Positions 1 to 4,963 of a stretch of DNA of 6,447 nucleotides are shown piece after piece. The stretch lies in assembly GCA_937930275.1 (NCBI GenBank), contig CALGLM010000112.1, forward strand, positions 1 to 6,447, read 5' to 3'. How positions within the stretch are numbered: position 1 is the stretch's first letter; every line of letters starts with the position of its first letter. Origin of the DNA: an uncultured Ignavibacteria bacterium. Its GTDB lineage: Bacteria > Bacteroidota > Ignavibacteria > Ignavibacteriales > Melioribacteraceae. A program made the position numbers and the translations under genes. The notes beneath the pieces are model-generated. The model was not told the origin of the DNA. It searched no databases and worked only from the letters and a program-made list of their open reading frames with translations.

Positions 1-247
1 AAGTAAAGATGCCCTTACAACGGAAATTGAGGTAAATAACCCCGAAATGGCTGTATCGGTAATAAATAGTTCTAATTTAGGGATTACAATTAAAAGTGTT
101 GCTAATAACTTAATTATGTTAGATATGAAACCGGAAAGTGTAGGAGAATTAAATAAATTATTGGTAAATAACGATATTGAAGTATCAGGAATTGTTAAAA
201 GCCGATCTCTTGAAGAGTACTTCTTGAAAATTACGGAGGGGAAATGA
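1..247 (+). CDS. ABC transporter ATP-binding protein, C-terminal fragment (5' end outside window)
   Basis: The reading frame is open from base 2 (first complete codon), giving 81 residues and a TGA stop. The Walker A, signature and Walker B motifs lie upstream of the window, so the ATPase assignment rests on the tail and on context. The tail has the alternating strand/helix pattern of the accessory C-terminal region found after the nucleotide-binding domain of ABC-2 type exporters, ending in RSLEEYFLKITEG, which closely resembles the usual '(R/S)LEDxFLxLT' ending. The stop overlaps the start of the permease gene (ATGA), which implies translational coupling and a matched ATPase/permease pair. 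The protein would sit on the cytoplasmic face of the membrane and power the permease. The exported substrate cannot be told from this fragment. An internal ATG at 47 is not the start, because coding sequence continues upstream of it to the window edge. Confidence 0.85.
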   Translation, partial: SKDALTTEIEVNNPEMAVSVINSSNLGITIKSVANNLIMLDMKPESVGELNKLLVNNDIEVSGIVKSRSLEEYFLKITEGK

Positions 248-1083
248 TAGGAGTATTAATTTCAACCGAACTTGTAAAAATATTCCGTAAGTGGCGAACT
301 TATATTGGGTTTATGGTGCTGGCTTTTTTAGTGGGCGTTGTACAAACGGCAATATACTTTGAAGGTCCGGGAGCCGTTAATATGGCTAACCGAAGTTTTT
401 CAGATAGTTTTATAATGACAGGAAACTTATTAAACGGATACTTTTTAGGGCATCTATTACTTAACAGCTTAATAATTCATATACCTTTTTTAATTGTACT
501 TGTTGGCGGTGATTTACTTGCAGGCGAAGCTACCCACGGAACATATAGAATGTTGTTAACTCGTCCCGTAAGCAGATTAAATGTTTTAATTGCAAAATTT
601 TTAAGCGGATTTATATATACTACAATATTCATGGTTTTTATGTTTATCTTAAGTATTGGCGTAAGTTTGCTGATATTTGGTAGCGGGGAGTTAATAGTTT
701 TTAAAGAAAAGATTTATATTTATGGTATTAATGATATTTTGTGGCGGTTTATATTTGCTTATGCATTTGCAATATTAAGCATGTCCACTATAATCGCTTT
801 ATCAATATTATTTTCTTCCTTAGTCGAAAATGCTATTGGACCAATAATTACAACAATGGCGGTTTTAATAGTTTCTTTAATACTTTCGCATTTAAATATT
901 GGTTTTTTTGAAAAATTGCAGCCATATTTATTTACAAGCTATATAAACGATTGGGGATTATTATTTGAAGATCCGGTTGATTTTGGTGCAGTATTTAAAT
1001 CTGCCGGCGTATTGTTAATTTATATACTTTCAATTTTTGGTATTACAAGTTACATTTTTGTTAAAAAAGATATTCTATCGTAG
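244..1083 (+). CDS. ABC-2 type transporter permease
   Basis: The 279-residue integral membrane protein has about six hydrophobic segments, near residues 20-39, 70-90, 118-145, 165-192, 197-215 and 250-273. This is the usual layout of ABC-2 permeases of the NosY-like (ABC2_membrane_2) type. The diagnostic stretch at residues 88-111 (GGDLLAGEATHGTYRMLLTR then PVSR) matches the family's 'E...GT...LL..P.SR' coupling region between helices 2 and 3. A strong ribosome binding site (GGAGG at 235-239) precedes the ATG, which overlaps the ATPase stop codon. It would form the membrane pore of an exporter with the upstream ATPase. The downstream LolA-like gene starts 7 bases later, so the three probably form one operon for envelope traffic. 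The substrate is not recognisable, and a Nos or gliding-type role is possible but unsupported. Confidence 0.9.
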   Translation: MIGVLISTELVKIFRKWRTYIGFMVLAFLVGVVQTAIYFEGPGAVNMANRSFSDSFIMTGNLLNGYFLGHLLLNSLIIHIPFLIVLVGGDLLAGEATHGTYRMLLTRPVSRLNVLIAKFLSGFIYTTIFMVFMFILSIGVSLLIFGSGELIVFKEKIYIYGINDILWRFIFAYAFAILSMSTIIALSILFSSLVENAIGPIITTMAVLIVSLILSHLNIGFFEKLQPYLFTSYINDWGLLFEDPVDFGAVFKSAGVLLIYILSIFGITSYIFVKKDILS

Positions 1084-1090
1084 GTGATAT

Positions 1091-1786
1091 ATGAAAAAAT
1101 TAGTCGTAATTATTTTATTTGCTTTAATTTCTATAAATTTCGGACAAAATACCGATCCAAAGGATATTCTAAAAAAAACCGAAGAAAAGTTTGCAGGTAT
1201 TAAAGATTACACTGCAGATGTAAAAATAAAAGTCGATTTAGCTTTTTTAAAGATGTCTGATAGTCAGGCAAAGATATTTTTTAAATCCCCCGATAAGTTT
1301 AAAATTGATTCAAAAGGGTTTGCTATGCTACCTAAAGAAGGTATAAACTATAACCCAAGCAAATTTATGAAAGGGGACTTTACCGCTATATTTATTAAAG
1401 AGGAGAAATTAGACGAAAACCCTTGCTTTGTGATAAAAATAATACCTAATAGCGATACGGTTAATGTTGTAGTAACTACTTTGTATATTGATAAGCTAAA
1501 GTATTTTATAAGGCATGTTGAATCAACTACTAAACAAGGTGGTAATATAAAAATTAATTTAACGTATGATAAAAACAGAAAAGTACCGTTACCGGATAAA
1601 GTTAAATTTTCGTTTAATATGAATGATGAAAAACCGGGGAAAGAAATAAAAGACCCCGATAATAATGTTCGTAAACAGATGAATGCACAAAATATATCGG
1701 GGGACGTATATATTTACTATTCTAATTACAAAATAAACAAAGGTTTAAGCGATAGTATATTCTCCAAAGAAAAATCTAAAAACTAA
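1091..1786 (+). CDS. Secreted LolA-like (outer-membrane lipoprotein-sorting-like) protein
   Basis: This is a 231-residue protein with an N-terminal signal peptide: Lys-Lys, a hydrophobic core at about residues 4-17, then NFGQ. There is no lipobox cysteine, so it is probably soluble in the periplasm. The mature part begins with 'DPKDILKKTEEKFAGIKDYT', the typical opening helix of LolA/LolB-fold proteins. It continues with alternating short beta strands (ADVKIKVDL, AKIFFKSPDKFKID, FVIKIIPN, VTTLYIDK), consistent with the open half-barrel that binds acyl chains. Family members chaperone lipoproteins or other lipidic cargo across the periplasm. I infer that the upstream ABC exporter and this carrier act in one pathway. 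An AGGTGA ribosome binding site overlaps the permease stop. Its TAA stop overlaps the stop of the convergent gene by 4 bases. Family assignment is by pattern only, since primary sequence conservation in this family is weak. Confidence 0.7.
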   Translation: MKKLVVIILFALISINFGQNTDPKDILKKTEEKFAGIKDYTADVKIKVDLAFLKMSDSQAKIFFKSPDKFKIDSKGFAMLPKEGINYNPSKFMKGDFTAIFIKEEKLDENPCFVIKIIPNSDTVNVVVTTLYIDKLKYFIRHVESTTKQGGNIKINLTYDKNRKVPLPDKVKFSFNMNDEKPGKEIKDPDNNVRKQMNAQNISGDVYIYYSNYKINKGLSDSIFSKEKSKN

Positions 1787-2163
1787 TCAGGTAACGGAAT
1801 AAGTTTTATATTGTTTTTTGCTTCCGGAATTGTTTTTTCAATCATTAACGAAGCTTCATAAACCATTTTAGCGGGTATTCCTAAAAATAGTGTAATTTTA
1901 ACCTCGCGGTTTTTTGAGTTGCGTGTAGCTAAAAAGTTTAGTTTTGATATTGTTTGAGGGTCTTTAATATCACTTTCGGTTAATACTAAACCAATTACGT
2001 ATTTTTTCTTAAATTTACCTATTGCATCAACAGAATATCCGCCTATCGGTTTGGGGTCAGGTAAGTACTTTCCGAATTTACGACTTAGGGTTAAATAACC
2101 GTTTCTCCAAAAATGGGTTATTAGTTCATCAACCCTTTCTCTCATTTCGTATTTGTGTGCCAT
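1783..2163 (-). CDS. Hypothetical protein with a degenerate PD-(D/E)XK nuclease-like pattern; third gene of lexA operon
   Basis: The 126-residue soluble basic protein has no signal peptide or membrane segment and is not a family I can name. A helical N-terminus (about 1-30) is followed by a core that reads like a restriction-endonuclease fold: strand 'YSVDAIGK' (43-50, with D46 where the motif aspartate would be), strand 'YVIGLVLTE' (55-63), a helix 'PQTISKLNFLATR' (69-81), and strand 'VKITLFLGIP' (88-97) before a last helix. The second acidic/lysine pair (E-x-K) expected at the end of strand 55-63 is absent (GLVL, then T62-E63), so catalysis is doubtful and a structural or DNA-binding role is more likely. 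A GAGGTG ribosome binding site lies 5 bases before the ATG, and the gene starts 23 bases after the WYL-like gene, which implies cotranscription with lexA. The stop (TAG) overlaps the LolA-like gene's stop. The coding call is firm; the fold is inference. Confidence 0.8.
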   Translation of the reverse strand: MAHKYEMRERVDELITHFWRNGYLTLSRKFGKYLPDPKPIGGYSVDAIGKFKKKYVIGLVLTESDIKDPQTISKLNFLATRNSKNREVKITLFLGIPAKMVYEASLMIEKTIPEAKNNIKLIPLPD

Positions 2164-2186
2164 TTTGCACCTCGCTAAATTTATAA

Positions 2187-2435
2187 TTAAACTGCGGGAA
2201 GAATCGGAATAAGAGGAGAAAACTGATAATTGTTAATTAATCTTATATTTCTTATTAAATCAATTTCAAAAGATTTAACGCTGTTTGCGTAGTTTACGCG
2301 TCCAAAAATTACATAATTGCCAAATTTATTTTTAGCTATTAAGTAAGGATCGAACAAAACTCTCTCATTATTTACTTCAAACTCCATCCTGTTTCTGCGA
2401 TAGATTGCCTGTCTAATTATATCGATGGTTTTCAT
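2187..2435 (-). CDS. Standalone WYL-like domain protein, second gene of lexA operon
   Basis: The 82-residue protein appears to be a single minimal WYL-type domain without the helix-turn-helix region that normally precedes it. The match runs from 'IIRQAIYRRNRMEFEV' (6-21, the usual 'l..Ai.....v.f.Y' opening) through 'ERVLFDPYLIAKNKFGNYVI' (24-43, the 'R...PY.l....g.wYl.g' core) to 'VKSFEIDLIRNIRLI' (53-67, the 'r.FrldRI..v' ending). The central tyrosine is kept (Y41) but the name-giving W-Y-L triad is not intact. WYL domains in PafBC, DriD and BrxR-type regulators bind single-stranded DNA or other ligands and act in DNA damage or defence regulation. A GAGGT ribosome binding site precedes the ATG, and the gene lies 17 bases after lexA. 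It may modulate LexA or sense damage, but that is inferred from position. It could also be an Sm-like fold protein of another kind. Confidence 0.75.
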   Translation of the reverse strand: MKTIDIIRQAIYRRNRMEFEVNNERVLFDPYLIAKNKFGNYVIFGRVNYANSVKSFEIDLIRNIRLINNYQFSPLIPILPAV

Positions 2436-2452
2436 CTACAACCTCGTCTTTT

Positions 2453-3073
2453 TTATTTGTACCATCTTACTACGCCTATCACTTTTCCTATTATCGAAAA
2501 TTTATCGGAAAAGTTTACACTTATAGGCAAAAAATTATCATTTTCGGGAATTAGCTGAACGCCGCCGCTATTTTTTGAATATCTTTTTAAAGTTGCTTCG
2601 TCATTTACGGTTGCAACTATAATTTCACCGTTATTGGCAAAACTTTGCTGATTAATAATTACGTAATCTCCTTCCATTATTCCGGCTTTAATCATGCTTT
2701 CGCCTTTAACCTTTAATGCAAAACAGTTTTCTGTTGCTCGAATAAATGAACGGTCAATTGTCATCATACTATCAATATTTTCATCCGAAAGTACCGGATA
2801 ACCTGCGGCAACTCTACCAACTATCGGTATCTCAATTATATTACTCGGTATATCATTAGTCGTTTGTTTTACCGAAATTGTTCTGCTTGCATTCTTGCAC
2901 ATATCTAAATATCCTTTCTTTTGAAGTGCGTCAACATGCCGCTTAACACCGTTAGTTGATGATATGCTAAAATGCTTGCAAATCTCTCTGTAAGTGGGAG
3001 GGTAGGAATAACTTTCTACGTATTCCTGAATAAACTCAAGTATTTCTTGTTGTCTATCTGTTAGTTCTTTCAT
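2453..3073 (-). CDS. lexA: LexA repressor (SOS response transcriptional repressor, self-cleaving)
   Basis: The 206-residue protein is full length for LexA. The N-terminal winged helix-turn-helix opens with 'LTDRQQEILEFIQEYVE' (4-20), followed by 'PPTYREICKHFSISSTNGVK' (25-44, with the recognition helix around 39-51). The C-terminal S24 peptidase domain contains the autocleavage bond A90-G91 in 'VGRVAAGYP', the catalytic serine S126 in 'KGESM', and the general-base lysine K163 in 'EATLKRY'. The 37-residue Ser-Lys spacing equals that of E. coli LexA, so self-cleavage should be functional. The recognition helix differs from E. coli, which fits a different operator. No Shine-Dalgarno sequence precedes the ATG. 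A near-consensus promoter and an inverted repeat overlapping its -10 lie just upstream, so autorepression is expected. LexA is the first gene of a three-gene operon and is divergent from prs. Confidence 0.97.
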   Translation of the reverse strand: MKELTDRQQEILEFIQEYVESYSYPPTYREICKHFSISSTNGVKRHVDALQKKGYLDMCKNASRTISVKQTTNDIPSNIIEIPIVGRVAAGYPVLSDENIDSMMTIDRSFIRATENCFALKVKGESMIKAGIMEGDYVIINQQSFANNGEIIVATVNDEATLKRYSKNSGGVQLIPENDNFLPISVNFSDKFSIIGKVIGVVRWYK

Positions 3074-3087
3074 AATAGTGTAATTTT

Positions 3088-3109
3088 GTTTACTACTAAA
3101 ATAGTGAAC
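3088..3109. promoter_or_regulatory. Candidate LexA operator (SOS box) in lexA promoter
   Basis: The plus strand shows an imperfect inverted repeat, GTTTACTA-N6-TAGTGAAC, in which 7 of 8 arm positions are symmetric (spacer CTAAAA). It covers the lexA -10 element and the likely start site, and ends 15 bases before the lexA ATG. This is the position expected for an autorepressing LexA operator. The sequence is not the E. coli (CTG-N10-CAG), Bacillus (GAAC-N4-GTTC) or alphaproteobacterial (GTTC-N7-GTTC) box, which agrees with the altered recognition helix. An overlapping ACTA-N3-TAGT symmetry (3095-3105) makes the exact centre uncertain. Assignment to LexA is inferred from position and symmetry. 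Confidence 0.65.
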
Positions 3110-3126
3110 AGAAGTGCACTTGTCAA
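3098..3126 (-). promoter_or_regulatory. lexA operon promoter (sigma-70 type)
   Basis: On the minus strand there is a perfect -35 TTGACA (plus-strand 3121-3126), a 17-base spacer, and a -10 TATTTT (plus-strand 3098-3103). Transcription would start near 3091, leaving a leader of roughly 17 bases without a Shine-Dalgarno sequence before the lexA ATG. The -10 lies inside the candidate LexA operator, so bound repressor would block polymerase. No other promoter is evident in the 17- and 23-base gaps of the operon, so it should drive all three minus-strand genes. Confidence 0.75.
3112..3121. repeat. Perfect 10-bp palindrome within lexA promoter spacer
   Basis: AAGTGCACTT is a perfect palindrome lying between the -35 hexamer and the candidate LexA operator, overlapping the -35 by one base. 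It could be a second operator or a chance palindrome; nothing else in the window repeats it. Confidence 0.4.
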
Positions 3127-3152
3127 GTAAAAAAGTAAAAAAAATAAAAAAA
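3127..3152 (-). promoter_or_regulatory. A/T tract upstream of lexA -35 (UP-element-like)
   Basis: Three A-runs of 6, 8 and 7 bases (3129-3134, 3137-3144, 3146-3152), which are T-runs on the lexA strand, lie directly upstream of the lexA -35. This is the position and composition of an UP element contacted by the RNA polymerase alpha subunit. The same tract lies upstream of the divergent prs promoter. In an AT-rich genome the composition alone is weak evidence. Confidence 0.4.
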
Positions 3153-3184
3153 TGTTATTAGTAAAAATTAATATGAGGAATTAA

Positions 3185-3213
3185 TTGTTAAAAAAAATCA
3201 TTATTTATATATT
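3185..3213 (+). promoter_or_regulatory. Candidate prs promoter
   Basis: TTGTTA (3185-3190), a 17-base spacer and TATATT (3208-3213) give a -35/-10 pair with 4 of 6 and 5 of 6 matches to the sigma-70 consensus. The transcript would start near 3220, leaving a leader of about 20 bases with no Shine-Dalgarno sequence before the prs ATG at 3243. The region is very AT-rich, so alternative -10 matches exist nearby. Confidence 0.45.
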
Positions 3214-3242
3214 TAAATTTCAAAAACAAATTCTATTGCCAA

Positions 3243-4199
3243 ATGGAAAATCTACCAAGAATATTTTCGGGTACTACAAGTAAAAAACTAACTGAAAAAA
3301 TTGTACAATATCTGAACATCGCGCCCGGTGAAATTGTATTAAAACGATTTAGTGACGGAGAGATATGGGTTAAGTATAAGGAGAATATAAGGGGACGCGA
3401 TGTATTTATAGTACAATCTACGCATCCGCCGGCTGAAAACATAATGGAATTGCTTATTATGATTGATGCGGCTAAGCGGGCTTCGGCAAAAAGGGTAACG
3501 GCTGTAATTCCATATTTTGGTTATGCAAGGCAGGATAGAAAAGACCAACCAAGGGTAGCAATAACTGCAAAACTTTTAGCTAACTTAATAACCGTAGCCG
3601 GTGCAGATAGGGTTATTACTATGGATTTACATGCTGCACAAATACAAGGTTTTTTTGACATTCCTTTTGACCATATTTTTGCATCGGGTATCTTTACAAG
3701 TTTATTTAGAGATAAATTTGAAAACTTGGTAGTCGCCGCTCCCGATTTAGGTGGTATAAAAGTAGCTCGTGCATATTCAAAAAGATTAAATTGCGGTTTG
3801 GTTGTAATTGATAAAAGAAGACCAGAGCCAAATATTGCGGAAGTTATGAATGTAATAGGCGAAGTAAAAGGGAAAAATGTATTATTGGTTGATGATATGA
3901 TTGATACGGGCGGAACTTTTATTGCTACTATAAATGCATTAAAGGCTAACGGTGCTTTAGATATTTATGGTGCTGTTACTCATCCCGTTTTTTCAGGCGG
4001 TGCCATAGAAAAAATAATGGCTACACCTATAAACAAATTATATGTTGCCGATACTGTAGAAATTCCGAAAGAAATGATACATCCTAAGTTAGAAGTTAGA
4101 AGTGTTTCAAGTCTTTTTGGCGAGGCAATAATTCGTTCTCATCAATTCGAATCAATAAGTTCGTTATTTGAAAACGATAAAGATAAACTGGAGCAATAA
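3243..4199 (+). CDS. prs: Ribose-phosphate pyrophosphokinase (PRPP synthase, class I)
   Basis: The enzyme transfers pyrophosphate from ATP to ribose 5-phosphate, giving PRPP and AMP in the cytoplasm and supplying purine, pyrimidine, NAD, histidine and tryptophan synthesis. At 318 residues it has the normal class I length. Visible motifs in order are FSDGE (36-40), the ATP-binding loop 'PYFGYARQDRK' (90-100), the metal-binding 'MDLHAAQIQGFF' (127-138, with H130), the catalytic-loop lysine K191 in 'IDKRRPEPN', and the PRPP/ribose-phosphate loop 'VLLVDDMIDTGGT' (213-225). All key residues are present, so it should be active; phosphate activation and ADP inhibition are typical of the class. The start gives the usual short N-terminus before 'RIFSGTTS'. 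No ribosome binding site is visible. It is divergent from lexA and followed by rplY and pth, the classic prs-ctc-pth order. Confidence 0.97.
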   Translation: MENLPRIFSGTTSKKLTEKIVQYLNIAPGEIVLKRFSDGEIWVKYKENIRGRDVFIVQSTHPPAENIMELLIMIDAAKRASAKRVTAVIPYFGYARQDRKDQPRVAITAKLLANLITVAGADRVITMDLHAAQIQGFFDIPFDHIFASGIFTSLFRDKFENLVVAAPDLGGIKVARAYSKRLNCGLVVIDKRRPEPNIAEVMNVIGEVKGKNVLLVDDMIDTGGTFIATINALKANGALDIYGAVTHPVFSGGAIEKIMATPINKLYVADTVEIPKEMIHPKLEVRSVSSLFGEAIIRSHQFESISSLFENDKDKLEQ

Positions 4200-4247
4200 G
4201 TAATAAAAAATAATTTGCAAAAAATTATAAAATAATTTTAAATAAGG

Positions 4248-4278
4248 TTTTCATTTTAAAGAAAATTTATTATTTTTG
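4248..4278 (+). promoter_or_regulatory. Possible Bacteroidota-type -33/-7 promoter for rplY
   Basis: The 137-base prs-rplY gap holds TATTTTTG (4271-4278), which fits the Bacteroidota -7 consensus TAnnTTTG. A T-rich stretch (TTTTC, 4248-4252) sits about 19 bases upstream in place of the -33 TTTG. A sigma-70-like TACAAT at 4284-4289 is an alternative -10 but has no -35 partner. The long gap itself suggests that rplY has its own promoter. The matches are weak in such AT-rich DNA. Confidence 0.3.
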
Positions 4279-4336
4279 TAAGTTACAATGTTTTTAATTG
4301 TTTGCAAAGAATTAAAGAAATATATTTGGAGATACA

Positions 4337-4954
4337 ATGGCAGATTATAGTTTAGCTGCAAAAAAGAGAGTTAAAAGCACAAATGGTGCCGTAAACCAAA
4401 TGAGAAGGGACGGCGAAATTCCTGGTGTTTATTATGCAAAAGGTAAAGAAGCAGTTGCAATTTCGGTAAAAGAAAATAGTTTTAAACCGTTAGTTTATAC
4501 ATCAGAAACACATATGGTTAACTTAACAATCGATTCCGAAGCCCCTGTTCGTTGCGTTGTTAAAGATGTACAATTTCATCCTGTTACCGATAGAATTATT
4601 CATTTCGATTTACAGGGTGTTAGTGCAGACGAACTTATTACATTAGAAGTACCCGTAGTTTTATCGGGTAAAGCTGTTGGCGTTAATGACGGTGGTGTTT
4701 TAACACAAGTATTGCATAAATTAGAAGTTGAATGCTTACCTAAATATGTTCCCGAACATTTGGAAGTTGAAGTTACAAATTTACATTTAGGCAAATCAAT
4801 TCATGTAGGCGATTTAAAATTTGAAAATATTTCGATATTAAACGCTGCAGATGCAATTGTTGTTACTGTTACTGCTCCTCGTGGCGAAGAAGTAACTACA
4901 GAACCTGTTGAAACCGAAGTTATCGGAAAAGGAAAATCTGAAGATAAGGAATAA
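4337..4954 (+). CDS. rplY: 50S ribosomal protein L25 (general stress protein CTC / TL5 type)
   Basis: L25 binds 5S rRNA in the central protuberance of the large ribosomal subunit. At 205 residues this is the long two-domain CTC/TL5 form rather than the ~95-residue E. coli form. The N-terminal 5S rRNA-binding domain (about 1-92) carries 'VNQMRRDGEIPGVYYAKGKE' (19-38, the family's 'lR..G.iPgVvYGkg' motif with the G replaced by A34) and ends near 'VKDVQFHPVTDRIIHFDLQ'. The C-terminal beta domain (about 93-185) contains 'GVNDGGVLTQVLHKLEVECL' and 'LHLGKSIHVGDLKF', both typical of CTC. The last 20 residues are a polar, mostly acidic tail. A GGAGA ribosome binding site (4328-4332) sits at good spacing before the ATG. 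The gene is followed by pth after 9 bases, as in many bacteria, linking ribosome function with peptidyl-tRNA recycling. Confidence 0.96.
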   Translation: MADYSLAAKKRVKSTNGAVNQMRRDGEIPGVYYAKGKEAVAISVKENSFKPLVYTSETHMVNLTIDSEAPVRCVVKDVQFHPVTDRIIHFDLQGVSADELITLEVPVVLSGKAVGVNDGGVLTQVLHKLEVECLPKYVPEHLEVEVTNLHLGKSIHVGDLKFENISILNAADAIVVTVTAPRGEEVTTEPVETEVIGKGKSEDKE

Positions 4955-4963
4955 AATTTAACA

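Noticed and set aside
47..247. A complete 66-residue gene starting at ATG 47
   Set aside because: The same frame is open to the window's left edge and encodes the continuous tail of an ABC ATPase, so ATG 47 is an internal methionine.
1822..1840. TTCCGGAA palindrome followed by TTGTTTTTTC as a terminator for the envelope operon
   Set aside because: It lies inside the convergent coding sequence, and an 8-bp palindrome without a loop cannot form a good hairpin.
3233..3548. Two minus-strand open frames of 69 codons opposite the start of prs
   Set aside because: They are antisense shadows of a strongly conserved prs coding region, with no ribosome binding site and no protein-like composition.
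4221..4239. Perfect 8-bp inverted repeat (AAAATTAT-AAA-ATAATTTT) after prs as a terminator
   Set aside because: The stem is entirely A/T, has no following T-run, and such repeats are expected by chance in DNA this AT-rich. It may still be a weak structure at the prs 3' end.
4200..4336. A riboswitch or ribosomal-protein leader in the prs-rplY gap
   Set aside because: The gap is almost all A/T with no GC-bearing stems or recognisable leader motif; only weak promoter-like elements and a GGAGA ribosome binding site are visible.
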